In this document: positions 33,017 to 44,008 of the stretch, piece after piece
How the letters are laid out: every line of letters starts with the position of its first letter
Position numbering within the stretch: position 1 is the stretch's first letter
NCBI GenBank assembly: GCA_039704465.1
Contig: JASFAU010000013.1
Coordinates: 186,001 to 250,000 of the forward strand
Source of the DNA: Plasmodiophora brassicae
Lineage: Eukaryota > Endomyxa > Phytomyxea > Plasmodiophorida > Plasmodiophoridae
Reading direction: 5' to 3'
DNA length: 64,000 nucleotides
Program-made: the position numbers and the translations under genes
The notes under the pieces: model-generated
What the model was told of the DNA's origin: nothing
The model's database searches: none
Seen by the model: the letters and a program-made list of their open reading frames with translations, nothing else

Positions 33017-34656
33017 TCAGTACTGTGTCGTACCCGGGACGATGACGCCGTCGTTGATGTTTGTGAAGTAGGCTATCGGCATCCGTTCGCTGACGGACGG
33101 GACGCACGGTCTTGCGATCAGGAAGAACACGAGCGCCGATAGTGCCTCCGTCCTGTTCCTGCCGTTCATCAGGTCGCGTACGTGCTTCGGGATGTCGTTC
33201 GCCCGGGCGACCTCCTGCCATGTCTTGAAGAAGTTCGACAACGGGGACCCGGGCGCAGGCGATTTCAGGAGGACGCGCTGGCCAGCGGATTTGAGCCCGA
33301 TCGGATGAGCGACCATGACGTCGAACTCGTTGCAGACGCGGAACAAGCCCGAATCGTACGTCAGGCCGCGCTTGTCGAACTCGCGGCAGTACAGAGCGTC
33401 GCCGACGCCAAGCGCCCCGAACGTGTATCCGACCATGGCGCGTTCACCAAAGTGGCCGGGGGCGCCCAGCTTCAGGTACAGGAACAGCTCGGCCAGGGAC
33501 CCACCAAAGCCGATCCCGGTCACGAACAGGTTCGGTTTGGCCGAACGCGACGACGGCCAGCCTTCTCGTCGGATGGCGTCGAGCTGCTTCGAGATCAGGA
33601 AGAACGGGATGGCGCCGGCACGTTCGGAGCAGAGCGCGCGCCACATCCCGGAATGGCACTGACCGCCATCGCGAAGCCGGACAGTCTCGCTGGACACGTT
33701 CGACATGCCGGTCGTCAGGTCGGACAGTTCGGCGCCCTTGAACGCCAGCGTGATCCACCCGTCCGGGACGCTCCAGAAGACGACGGCAAACGTGTTCGGC
33801 CAGCGTTCGTCGCGCAAGACAACCCGGGCGGCGACGCTTTCGGAGAACCCTTCGGGAACGTCAGTGACCAGATGCGGTATCGTTCGCCGGCCCGCCTCCC
33901 CCCGCCTACCGTAACGCGACATGATGCTGAACTTGGTGGATGACCAGCCGAGGTCGTCGTCGGTCGCCAGGGCGAAGATCTCGTACGTCGTTGCTGAAAA
34001 CCTCGTCATGACCGACGCGATCTCCTTTGAGAACGTTCGCGCCTGAGGAGGTGACGCCAGCACGGCGAGTTCGCCGGCGATAACGCCGACGTGCGCCCCG
34101 ACGGCACGAATCGAGTCGCCGGGCAGGCGCTCCCGGGCTGTCAGCAGCTGGGCGGCTTTCGACGAGTTCGTGGCGGACGTCACGGCGGCATCTTGCAGGA
34201 CGTACACGTTCGACTTCTGGTCTGTGTCCCCATACGGATGCGTTCATCAGCCAGGTTGTGCGGGTTCCATATGCACTCGTGCGCATGTACCGTTCGTCAT
34301 CTCGACGACATAGCGAGTGTTCCCTTGGCGCGTCTCGCAAACGTGGCCGTGCCGGAGATGGCCCAGGAAGTCATCCGGGCGCTCACCCAAGGCCACTCGT
34401 ACGTTCGTCAGGGTGAACCCGTGAGCGCGTTCGACAAAGATACGGTCCAGGTGCGCTCGGACGCAGCGGTGCACGCCGACGATTTCCAACACACTGGTGG
34501 CGGCCATGTCAGCCGAACGTCGGATGGCAGGTTACGCATGACGTACTTGGAGATCAGCAGAGCGACGAGTACGACGGGAAGCAGGACCACGAGGAACATC
34601 AACGTGAAGTGCTCCCTGATGCTGTACTTGGCAACTGGATTGACCTTCACACGCAT
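33017..34656 (-). CDS. Membrane-anchored class-3 lipase-like protein lacking the nucleophilic serine
   Basis: Exons 34656-34547, 34493-34291 and 34221-33017, with 53- and 69-nt introns, give 505 residues. Residues 1-36 are a basic start plus one strong TM helix (TLMFLVVLLPVVLVALLIS), unlike the signal peptides of the two secreted lipases in this window. The C-terminal half follows the lipase-3 order: NTFAVVFWSVPDGWITLAFKG (the beta strand and oxyanion position), LFVTGIGFGGSLAELFLYLK at the elbow, YTFGALGVGDALYC, and VCNEFDVMVAHP. At the elbow the GHSLGG of active enzymes reads GIGFGG, so both histidine and nucleophilic serine are gone. This predicts loss of hydrolase activity; a scaffold or lipid-binding role is possible. 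The TAC-TAA end and all phases close. Confidence 0.7.
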
Positions 34657-35182
34657 TCAATGACATTCATTTCAGGTGCATGAAAGCACACCGTCAACCT
34701 TGCTCAGAAACGGGACCCAGGACAACGTGATCACGCTCAACGCCAGGCTTTCGCACACGTTAAAGTACCTGCGCGACACGTGTCAACCGCCGTACACATG
34801 TCGAGGAACGCACCCATACAGGGTCGCCCAGGCGCGCGCCTGCGCGAGACGCCGCGACGCGGCGCCCTGGCCCGGCAGCGCCTCCATCGTCGGCCCACCG
34901 GTCCCGCTGACGCCTCGGTCGGTGCGGCGCCGCGTTTGGCTCCGGCACGGACGAACGTCGCTGCGTCTCGAGGCTCGGCACAGAACGAAACAAAAACGCC
35001 GCCGAACGAGATGGGCGCCCCAGTCGTCGCCCGCGCGCTTTTTCATCCGCCGCGTCCCGGAATAGAAGCGCGCAGTCCGTGGGTCCCGCGGCCACCCAGC
35101 CCTTGCTGCCGCAGTCGTCACACACGTCGCGTCGTTTATGTTAACAGCGGCTGTGCCCTGTATTTGTTAGGCGCACGCGCGG
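34657..35182. other. GC-rich intergenic gap
   Basis: 526 nt between the start of the lipase-like gene and the stop of CCDC39. Open frames in several registers are expected from the GC content; none has motifs. No gene supported. Confidence 0.4.
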
Positions 35183-38100
35183 TCAGGCCCGTCCGGGGAC
35201 CGCCGACTGTTTCGACGTCGATGGAGCCAGCTCCGGGAACCGGTCGGCCAGGTTGGTGAGCGCTGACTGAAGCGCATCCGTTTTCGCCTGTTCGTGCTGC
35301 AGCATGATGAAGCGCGACTCGACGTCGCTGCGCTCCCCGCTCTTCTTCAGGTCGCTGATCGCTTTCAACGCTCGATCAGCCTGTATCGTCCCATGCTGCT
35401 CAGAAATTGTGACGCACCAACAACAGACCGTGTGTGTCAGTACCTTAATGGTGTTCTGGTCCAGGGCGTCCTTCACTGTTTGAAGTTTGGCGGCACGCTG
35501 AACGATCGCCTCCTGGACGTTATGCACATCGTCCTCCATGTCCTGCAGCATCCGCTTCCGCTCCTCGAAGTCGCCCGTCAGCTCCCGTAGCATTGCCTTC
35601 TTCTGGTTCAGCGCATCTGCCGCAGGACGTTCAGTCCGGCTGCACGCCCGCCTCTACCGGCACCGGCACATACCTAGCGTCTTCTTCCGTTTGTCGTCCA
35701 GCTCGCTCTTCAGTCGAGCGTCGGCGCCCTCCGGATCAGCCCGATGGAAGCTCAGCCGGTACTGCGTGTTACGCTGCTTCAGGTCGTCCCTGGTCGTCGC
35801 CAGCACCCGCAGGTTCCTCGATTCCTTCTTGATCGCCTCGTTCAGCAGATCGCCCGCCCTCTTCAGCTCCTCCTTCGCCTGCGCAGCTTGGATAATATAA
35901 TACGCCTGCAGGCGCATCTCAGCACCGCTTCCTGCATCGTGGACAATCGGCAGACCTGAGAGTGCTCGGTCCCTGCCGACCCGCGTAGACGACTAGCGAC
36001 CGTCTCGTACTTGTTCCTGAGCGCATCGACACGCTGCTGGCGCTCTTTCACGTCCAGCGCCACCCGATGGCGCGCCTCTTCACACATCTTCATCTCGGCG
36101 TAATGAAGCTCGCGCTCCATGGCCACCTCCTTCTCCCTAACGCCACGATGTCAGGGGGACAGCAACACATACACTCGTCACCAAGCCTCAGTAATAGCAC
36201 GAACCGCTTCTCAGACGCCATACGCATCTGTGCCTTCCTGTTCTCCAGGGCGTAGACTTGGTCGATGCGTTCCCGCAGGCTCGTCTCCAGGCGCTTCGCC
36301 TCGAGCTTCAGCACGTCGCACTGGACGATCAGCTCGTCTTTCTCGGCCTGTGCACCGCCCAGATAAGCGATAGCGGGTCCCCCTCGCTCCAGCGCCCGAC
36401 CTCGAAATTGGCGAGCTCGACCTCACTGGTCTGGTTCTCCAGCATGTGCTCGTTCATGGACTCGTTCAGCTGGGCGAGCTCCTTGCGCGTCGCCGCCAGC
36501 TTCTTCCTGCACGCTGCCAGGTCGATCTCGATCCGCTTGACTTGCCCAACCAGCATGCGCTCCTGCTTGCGTTCGGCGGCGAGGTCGCCGTTCAGCTTGT
36601 CGATCTGGACGTTCAGCTCGGCCTTCTCGCTGAACGTGCGCTTGCCGCCGGCCCGGGACACCTTCCGCTCCATCTGCACCAGCTGGAACTCGATGCCATA
36701 CAGCATCTCCTGCTGACCGATCGATTGCTGGTCCTTCTCCACGATCTGGCTCTGCACGTTCTTCAACGACACCTGCAGGCCGCTGATGTCGGCGACCGTG
36801 TTCGCCTCCAGCTTCCGGGCGTCGAACAGCTCCTGGTTGTGCTTAATCACCGCGTCCGACAGCGTCTGCAGCAGCTTCTCGTCGTTCGCCTGGCGCTCCT
36901 GCGACTCGTCGAACAGCAGCTGGACCTGGCGCGCGTGCTGCTCCAGGTCGCCGCACTTGCCGAACTCGGTGTCGAGACGCGCCCGCGTCTGTTCCGTGCG
37001 CTTCTCCGCCTCGTCCTGCTGCGTCAGGCGCTCCACCTGCAGCTGCTTCCCGTTCGCCACCTGCTGCTTCTCCTTCTGCAGCATGCTGGCGGCCTCGCCC
37101 AGCTCGCGGCGCTGCGATTCCGTCTGCAATTGCAGCGTCGTGAGCCGCTGCTGCTCGGCCTGCATCTGCAACTTGAGCTTCTCCGAGTTCCGCTCAGCGG
37201 CGCCGATGTTCATCTCCAGCGCCTGGTTGTTCGCCCGCTCCTGCTCGTAGATGCGGCGGATCTCGTCCTCCTTCGCCTTCTTCGCGCTGATCTGCCCCTT
37301 GAGGTTCTGCACATCCAGCGCCATCTGGCAGATCTCGTTGTCGCGGCTGCCCAGCTGGCGCTGCGTCGCCTCCCATTGCCGGACGATCTCCTGTCGCTCC
37401 AGGTGCAACGTCCGGAAGTCCTGCGACGTCCTGTCCAACTCGATCTGGGCCGACTGTGTCTCGGTCACCTCCACGTCCAGCTGCTGTTTCAGCGCATGCG
37501 CCTCCTGCCGAGAGATAGAACGTCAGCGGAACGCGGCCGACCGACCGACACCGCTGCTGTTAACTCGCCTTGGTCAGCTGTTCGATCGTCATCGCACCGG
37601 CACGAAGCTTGGCGTTGTCGGTACGTCGGTACCGGTTCAGGGCGGCGGCGTCGTCTTCGTTCTGCTTCACGGCCAGCGACCACTGCTCAAGTTCCTCTGC
37701 GACCCCCCTGCCGTCAGCTCCCGACTAGGCCCATGTGCAGGTGCGGTAGCGCCCGACCTTGGTTCCAGTTCTGCTGGAGGCGGAACCGTTCGAGCTTCTC
37801 GTTGGCGGCGAACATCTGGTTCTGGGTGGCGCGTATCTTCTCGTTGGCGGCGATGGCCTGTTTCTCGGCGTTGACGGCGTCGAGGCGCAGGCGGGACAGC
37901 TCGCGCTCGGCCAGGCGTTTCATGTGATCCTCGGACTCGATGGCCTTCGCCTTGGCGTCGAGGAGCTCCTGCGTCCGCTCCAGCTCGGTCTGGACGTTCT
38001 TCAGGTGCTCGGCCATGATCGTGATGCGCTCCTCGGTCTCCTTGACTTCGGCGTTCTTGCGGTCCAGGTCGCGCTCCCTGCGCTGGACGCGGTCGTGCAG

Positions 38101-38244
38101 GTCGCGACACGCCTTGCTCGCCCAGGAGGGCAGCGCGTCCTCGTCGCCGGGCACCGGCGCATCCGCGTCGATCTCATCGTTAACGATCAGGTCATCCTTG
38201 GCGTCGGGACCGCCCTCAGCCGGCTCCTCCGACAACGACGCCAT
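35183..38244 (-). CDS. CCDC39: CCDC39/FAP59, axonemal 96-nm ruler coiled-coil protein
   Basis: CCDC39 with CCDC40 forms the ruler that sets the 96-nm axonemal repeat and docks inner dynein arms and the nexin-dynein regulatory complex. The gene is split by several short introns not all resolved; the stop is at 35183-35185 and the ATG at 38244 (MASLSEEPAEG). Family-specific blocks in order: ERITIMAEHLKNVQTELERT, ESEDHMKRLAERELSRL, RLQQNWNQ joined over a 60-nt intron to EELEQWSLAV, QSAQIELDRTSQDFRTLHLE, RQEIVRQWEATQRQ, then GIEFQLVQMERKVSRA. Nearly the whole protein is heptad repeats, as in the family. The C-terminal 130 residues contain QHEQAKTDALQSAL and a serine-rich end. It is good evidence for a motile flagellum. 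Two upstream in-frame ATGs exist; I prefer 38244. Confidence 0.85.
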
Positions 38245-38501
38245 CGCTGCCGGTGTGGCGCTAAGACCGCCACCCAGGACGAATCGATCCAGACGGTACC
38301 TACCCGAACATGGGTCCCCCATGATGATCCCCGACGATACACAGTGGGGCGGCAACGTCTCAGGCCATAGGTCGGCGGCAGCAGCAGCAGCAGCAGGAGG
38401 AGGTGACCCCAGGTCAAGACACGTGCGTGACTCGGGTCTCGTCTATTTCCAGCAGCGCGCGCGGCATGGGCACAAACGACCACAACAGATACCGGGCTGG
38501 T

Positions 38502-39101
38502 ATGGCGCGGCCGATTTCGATGACAGCCACCCTCGTGGTTGTGCTGGGAATTGCTGTTAGCGTGTCGGCGACGGAATCGTCCGTCGAGAAGGCACTGTTG
38601 AAGCAATGGGCGACGTTCAAGGACGACCCGTGGCGGGTCAAGGCGATGAAGACGGGCGCGCTTGCGCTGGCCGGGAAGGGTCTGTACGACCTCGGGAAGA
38701 GGAATGCGGAGGAAGACGCCCCAGAACCGATCCATGGCCATGGCAATGGACTGACGCTGAAAACGGTGGCCGTCTGGGGCACACCTTTGACCGTACTTGG
38801 CCTTAGGGTCGCCAGACCGGAGACGCTGCAAGCCCTGGTATCGAAAGCCATCACAAGGGCTGTGCCTCGCGCTGACGAGGCGCACAACGGCGATGAAGAA
38901 CGGGCCGTGCCGAGCGCGGGCCAGGCGCAGAACGACGAGGATGAACGGGCCGTGCCCGACAACCCGCGTAGCACGAAGGACCCTATCGGCACTGGGAACC
39001 GCAAGGTCCACCTGAGCCGGTCACTGACATACAGTTCAGTGTCCAGGCTGTCGGCACTGATAGGCCCGGCAGTGACCGTTCTACTGGGCCTGATGGCCTA
39101 G
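38502..39101 (+). CDS. Unrecognised secreted/membrane protein with an internal repeat
   Basis: Function unknown. A single exon of 199 residues from the ATG at 38502. Residues 1-25 form a signal peptide or anchor (MTATLVVVLGIAVSVSA). Charged and small-residue segments follow, with a short direct repeat (EERAVPSAGQAQNDED then ERAVPDNP), and a hydrophobic C-terminus (LSALIGPAVTVLLGLMA) that could be a TM helix or GPI signal. No cysteines beyond the start are prominent. It is divergent from CCDC39; the 257-nt space between them contains a GCAGCAGCAG run at about 38380-38396. Confidence 0.55.
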   Translation: MARPISMTATLVVVLGIAVSVSATESSVEKALLKQWATFKDDPWRVKAMKTGALALAGKGLYDLGKRNAEEDAPEPIHGHGNGLTLKTVAVWGTPLTVLGLRVARPETLQALVSKAITRAVPRADEAHNGDEERAVPSAGQAQNDEDERAVPDNPRSTKDPIGTGNRKVHLSRSLTYSSVSRLSALIGPAVTVLLGLMA

Positions 39102-39639
39102 CGTCGCCCAGCTGCTTCACGTAGATGTCATAAAGTGGAAGCGAAGTTACGGATACGATCGCAGTACGTCCCCCTGATGCGTTCGACCGCGATGCCATGG
39201 ATTGCCCTGACAGGGAGCATATGCCGAAAGGTCGTCAAGCATCAGTGTCATCACGATGATATCGCCGGGCGCCCTCGCTGGATTGACCAGATTGAGTTAT
39301 CCGTTCGCCGGGGGGCAGGCAAGGCATCACCCGCAGTCGACCTGGCCAACATGTGTGGACCATCATTGACCCCATATCAATTCGCAACGACACGAAAGCC
39401 GTTCGTCGCATTTCTCAGCAACGTCGCAGCGCGTTACCATGACTTACAACCACAGCCGCAAGCGACTGCCGTCTTCTCGACTAAAACGCATAAACCATCG
39501 TCTTAAGGGGCACTCAACACGTCATCAACAGGCACGTCGTCTGAGAATTGGATGTCTACGCCGGCAGGCCCTAGGGCGCGCCGCCGACGATGAGGACGAC
39601 GGGTTCGGATAACACGCCCGTGTAGAGAAGTACAGCCGA
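39102..39639. other. Gap without a supported gene
   Basis: 538 nt between the secreted-protein stop and the LYR gene stop (convergent). A plus frame to 39506 is open but begins with GTG and lacks motifs. Confidence 0.4.
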
Positions 39640-39951
39640 TCACTTCAGATCCAGCTTCCAGTCGGACGCGTTACCCGACGTCATCGACTCGTACATGTTC
39701 AGCTTATCCAGCCCATCCCGGGCCGTCGCCAGCTGATTCTTCAACCGCGTCGGGTCCGCCTCGTTCTTGTTCTCATGGAACTCTGCACACACACACGGTG
39801 GGTCACCCCCGGCGCCATGCACGAACCCCGTCCACACCCACCCACCGTCTTTGATGCTCTGGACGAGCCGGTCCCGCCCAACGCTCGGGAACCGCTGCGC
39901 CTTCCTCAGGATCTGCCGGTACAACTGCAGCACCTCCCGCCGGCTCGCCAT
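39640..39951 (-). CDS. LYR-motif (LYRM/Complex1_LYR) mitochondrial protein
   Basis: LYR proteins bind the mitochondrial acyl carrier protein and assist Fe-S transfer or respiratory-complex assembly in the matrix. Exons 39951-39846 and 39782-39640 (63-nt intron, GTGGGTGG...GTGCAG) give 82 residues. The motif is in EVLQLYRQILRKAQRF near the N-terminus (L-Y-R, followed by the conserved phenylalanine). After the splice the typical third helix IKDEFHENKNEADP follows, then LKNQLATARDGLDKLNMYE. Length fits LYRM2/LYRM5-like members; I cannot choose between them. The ATG at 39951 gives MASRREV. Confidence 0.85.
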   Translation of the reverse strand: MASRREVLQLYRQILRKAQRFPSVGRDRLVQSIKDGGWVWTGFVHGAGGDPPCVCAEFHENKNEADPTRLKNQLATARDGLDKLNMYESMTSGNASDWKLDLK

Positions 39952-40383
39952 GCGCCGCACTGAAATATCGCGCTGACAGTGACGCCGCCGCCGCCCGCGC
40001 AGCTCTCCACGTGTTGATGTTACGGGCTTTAGTCGGACTGTTCGGTGGGACGGGGGGGGGACGCACGCCCCTGCAACTTGATCCACCGAGGTCGCCCCCT
40101 CGACACGTGCGCGGCGCGACCGGTCGGATTCCTGGGGGGCGACGACTCCACAGCAGCAGGCAGGCGCCGACGTGATCCACCAGCAGCGTCGTCCGCCCGG
40201 TATACGGGCATAGATCGAGCAAGGCCATGGCGGCGTTGGGGGCGCGCAACCGGGCGCAGCAGGTGCGTTACATAGCGTTACGTGACGCGCACCACGTTAG
40301 GGACAGTGCGCGTACCCTGCCAGGTGTATTCCAGTCCAGATCGATCCAGGTACCGTGTTTGGGAAACGGCAGGTGGCGACGTC
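39952..40383. other. Divergent promoter gap
   Basis: 432 nt between the divergent LYR and EB1-NHL genes. GC-rich, includes a run of nine G at about 40054-40062. No gene seen. Confidence 0.4.
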
Positions 40384-42408
40384 ATGACGGTGCCGGTTGT
40401 TCATCTGGGGGTCATCACGTCGTCGCGGCCGTCGTCAGCGTCGGCTGTTCCTGGGCGAGGTCGTGGGGCGCGACGACGGTCGGTCAGCGTCGGCAAGCAG
40501 CGCGTCGCGAACGAGGTCGCGTACGGCGGGCGTTCCGACCTGCTCGACTGGGTCAACGGGTTCCTGAACCTATCGCTGTCGTCGATCGAGCAGTGCAGGA
40601 CCGGAGCCGTCTACTGCCAGCTACTCGACGCGCTGTTCCCCGGTGATGTCGACATGCGCCATGTCAGCACCGACGACGACGACCCACGTGCTGCGCTGGC
40701 CAACATGCGCGTCGTCCAGCGAGTCCTCGCCAAGCACGACATTCACCGCGATGTCCCGATCGCTGAAATCGTTGCAGGTTGGTACCACAACTCCCAGCGT
40801 CATACGACCTTCCTGCTGACCACTGCTCTTCGCTAGGGCGCACGAAGGACAACCTCGAGTTCCTGCAATGGCTTCGAATGCTGTTCCGGTTGCGCTACCG
40901 TGGGGTACGTCCCTTCTTGTCGACGGAAACCTCTTGTTCTGACCGGGCGTCCTCAGGCGCCCTACGACGCTGAAGGGCGCAGAAAGCTTTCGACAAGGCG
41001 GAAGTATCGGCGACGAGCGCCGAGCGTGCCACCGGCAGCGTCGACGGCAACGGTGATGTCATGTCGGGTGTTCGTTGGTGCCCCGGATGAATTCGGGCGC
41101 GTTGTCGATGGGCGGTTGGTCGACGCGCGGCTGAACGGCCCGGTGGACGTCGTTGTCGACCGGTCGGCGCACCTGGTCTACGTCTGCGAGTTCGGGTCGC
41201 ATTCGATCAGGCGGGTCGACCTGGACGCGTGCAAGGTCGACACGCTGATCGGCCGGGCCGGGTTCGGCGATGCCGATGGCGACAGGAACGACGGCCAGCT
41301 CGCCTGCCCACTAGCCCTGGCGGTCTGCCCCGACTCCCGCCGACTCTACATCGCCGATGCCGCCTTCCACTTAGGTGTAACCCGTGCCGCAGCGTCCCGG
41401 TTCCCAATCTGACCCGTACGGTAACCCAGTTCGTGTCCTGGACCTGTTCACGAACCACTTAACGACGATGGTCTCCTCGGGGCTGAACCAGCCGTCGGCA
41501 TTGCTCGCCGATGGGCCCGATCGCCTGCTGATCGCCGATCGCGCCGCCATCCACGTCGTTGACACGAACCTGCGAAACGGCGTCGCGCCTCGTCACGTCG
41601 TCAACCTACAGCGCCCGTCCGACCTCGCCTGGCTTCACCATCGGGTCCTGCTCGTCGTCGAACAGGTGCGCACCGAGCGCGGGGGGCTCGCCGCGTAGCC
41701 GCGGGTAACCGTTTCGTGGTTCAGGATGCGCATCGTGTCGTGGAGCTGGACCTGCGCAGTTCGTCCGTGGAAGCGCGCGCCTTCTGCGGCAGCGGCACGG
41801 CTGGCTTCCTGGACGGCCCCGCGCTGTCCGCCCGGTTCAATCGCCCGCAGCGCCTGGCCGTCACGAAGGACGCCGTCCTGGTCACCGACCTGAACAACGC
41901 GGTCCGGCGCCTGACGCTGTCCACCGGCGTCGTGGACACGATCGCCACCGGCATCGACTTCCCGGGTGGCATTGCCGTCCTCGACGCGAACCGGATCCTC
42001 GTGGCGGATAGCGCTGGCAACTGTATCCGGGACGTCGTCGAAGGCGGCGCTCCCCGACGACGCCGGAACAGCGTGCCGAAGGACAGGGTGGACGACGATG
42101 ACGGCACCGGCGTGATCGTCGAGCATGTTCGGCGTCTGGCGGTGACGGGGGCGGGCGACGATGGCGTCCGGTCGGCTGCTAACGCGATCTGCATGGCGAT
42201 CGTCGGGCACGACGGCCTGCATGACGTGCAATCCACGAGCCTGGCGAGGAGGTTCCTCCTGGGTGCCGACCTGCAATCCAGGCTGCGCCGGGCGCTTCGG
42301 GACCGGGCGACGATCCGCTCCAGACGGGACGATATTCTGGCCATGTCCAACCGGGTCGAGGACGGCCCGTTGCGACGGTTCCTCATCAAATCCGTCGCTG
42401 GCGAATAA
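40384..42408 (+). CDS. EB1-type CH domain fused to an NHL-repeat beta-propeller
   Basis: EB1 (MAPRE) proteins track growing microtubule plus ends through a calponin-homology domain. Exons 40384-40777, 40837-40904, 40957-41374, 41430-41665 and 41725-42408 (introns 59, 52, 55, 59 nt) give 599 residues with all phases closing. Residues about 50-165 are the EB1 CH domain: GRSDLLDWVNGFLNLSLSSI, EQCRTGAVYCQLLDALFPG, then DNLEFLQWLRMLFRLRYRG and APYDAEGRRK (family pattern YDGxxYDPxxxR). A basic linker (TRRKYRRRAPS) follows, as in EB1. Instead of the EB-homology dimerisation domain the frame continues into NHL repeats: VVDRSAHLVYVCEFGSHSIR, LYIADAAFHL, FLDGPALSARFNRPQRLAV, ILVADSAGNCIRDV. If the third exon were not spliced in, a stop would follow at RR-TGA and give a CH-only form. 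An ATG at about 41057 could start NHL alone. Confidence 0.8.
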
Positions 42409-42468
42409 CAGAAATCGCACCCCGGATCTGTCTACGTTAGCGTTGTTAACCTAGGGAACAGCAGGCGT

Positions 42469-42620
42469 TTACAGAACGAGCGCGAAGACGGTCAGGAATG
42501 CCAAGCTGAGAATGGTCGCCGGGACGCCGTTCGGATACAGGCCCTGAAACGGGGTTTCGGAGGCGGCGCGAACCCCAGCGGCCGCGGCGCTCTTGTACGG
42601 GGCCGGCCAGCAGGACTTGG
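42469..42620 (-). CDS. C-terminal exon of a small single-TM protein
   Basis: A 152-nt minus-strand open segment preceded by an acceptor (GCCTGACAG) encodes KSCWPAPYKS, an alanine-rich stretch, LYPNGVPATI and a hydrophobic helix LSLAFLTVFALVL before TAA at 42469-42471. It looks like the tail-anchored end of a small membrane protein. The upstream exon is not settled; one candidate starts at an ATG near 42837 (MAKDMACNERTYR) but would need an intron longer than usual here. Confidence 0.35.
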
Positions 42621-43191
42621 CTGTCAGGCTACAGGGAAAGCCTTGCAACGATGCGCCATCTCGATGTTGACAGTATAGCTGTACACCGATGCTGCAGTGA
42701 GCACCCCCGCTCCGTTAGCATCGTCGTCAATTGTCTCAGTCGGCAGGCGGGCGGGCCTACCAGAACACGACGAACGAGACACATTGGATGGCGGAGCTTC
42801 GGTAGGTTCGTTCGTTGCACGCCATGTCTTTTGCCATGGCCTTCCGCGCCAACGCCGGCACCATCGATGCATTCACCTACCCAGACTGTACGAGTCGATT
42901 GGCAATCGATACGAAAATAGAAACACGACGCGGGCACCGGTTTTAGGCATCCCCAAACCGACCCTGACGTGGCAGTCAGGTTGCCCTGAAGGTTGCCGGA
43001 GCGCAGCGAAGCGTCGCACGAACAACTCTAGGTCATTCAGGCCTGTCGGCAGCGGAACGTTGAGTCACACTGCTGGACAGTTACGTCATGGTCGAGATTT
43101 CCACCCCGGTCGACGGGGCAGCTGCTGAGCCCGGTCGCATTGCTATCTCGAGGTCCTATTTCGTACTCCATCACCAACTCGAACATTGCAT
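42621..43191. other. Gap, possibly with 5' exons of the small TM gene
   Basis: 571 nt upstream of the transporter gene. Apart from the candidate upstream exon near 42760-42840 (minus) no gene was recognised. Confidence 0.35.
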
Positions 43192-43905
43192 ATGGCGTCC
43201 AAGGACGCCAAGACGTCACCCAATGCGGCTACTGGTCAGCTAGCGGTCGACAATATGACATCGGTCGGCCTAATGACGCTGGGCGTGTGCACAATGGTGC
43301 TCGGACTGCAGCACCTACTTCTGGGCGTGGAATCGCTTACCCTGCTTCCCGTGATAATGCTGGGAGGTTTCCTCATGCTCGTTGATGGGTTCACCATCCT
43401 AAGGAGCGCAGGCGGCTTACTTGCCGCCGCCATTACTGTATTTGGAATATTCTTCGCCAGCGTCTCCATCCTGGAGCTGTTCAATAAGGCGTGGAATATG
43501 GAGCACGATCCCATACCCTTGGCGATCTTGTTCGGATGCTGGGCGGGTCTCGCGATCCTGTTCGCGGCAGGTTCTGTTAGGCTGCCTAAAGCCATCCTCG
43601 TTGTTTTCGTATTGCTCGCATTTGCGTTTACGCTGTCAACGGTCGCCGTTGTGATTGGCTACCCGGACCTGTCAGGCTCGTCGCTAATCTGCCCCGGCAT
43701 CGCAAGCCTGTACGTTGGGTCGGCGCAAATGCTCAACACAATCTGGGAACAGAGAATATTGCCACTTGGTGAAGCGGTGGTCCCAGATGCCAAGGAGAAG
43801 GATCACAAACCTCGCCAGCAGGAGAGTGGCGAAGACGGCCTCATTGAGTTGTCCATCACAGCAGAGTGCACTGAGATGTCCATAATAGCAGAGTGCAATG
43901 CCTAA
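43192..43905 (+). CDS. GPR1/FUN34/YaaH-like six-TM membrane protein
   Basis: A single exon of 237 residues from the ATG at 43192. Six hydrophobic segments are evident, beginning SVGLMTLGVCTMVLGLQHLL, LPVIMLGGFLMLVDGF, AAAITVFGIFFASVSILELF, PLAILFGCWAGLAILFAAGS, AILVVFVLLAFAFTLSTVAV and ICPGIASLYVGSAQMLNTIW. Order and spacing, plus the final ILPLGEAV, resemble the acetate/ammonium-linked GPR1/FUN34/YaaH (SatP) family, in which the last helix is followed by LPLG. The N-terminal NPAPLGL signature of that family is not kept (only VGLMTLG), so the assignment is tentative. The cytosolic tail is acidic with a short internal repeat (ITAECTEMS then IIAECNA). Convergent with SDHA, 103 nt apart. Confidence 0.5.
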   Translation: MASKDAKTSPNAATGQLAVDNMTSVGLMTLGVCTMVLGLQHLLLGVESLTLLPVIMLGGFLMLVDGFTILRSAGGLLAAAITVFGIFFASVSILELFNKAWNMEHDPIPLAILFGCWAGLAILFAAGSVRLPKAILVVFVLLAFAFTLSTVAVVIGYPDLSGSSLICPGIASLYVGSAQMLNTIWEQRILPLGEAVVPDAKEKDHKPRQQESGEDGLIELSITAECTEMSIIAECNA

Positions 43906-44008
43906 ACCAGAATACGTGTCGCCATAAACATGAGACATGTTACAACTCAATTCCAGCAGTATTGCAGTCATCTCGTTGTAATGATACATGCGACATTCTT
44001 CGGCCGCA

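Noticed and set aside
36446..37927. Plus-strand 493-codon frame rich in leucine
   Set aside because: It is the exact antisense of the CCDC39 heptads; alternating L/R/V composition is what a GC-rich reverse frame of coiled coil gives.
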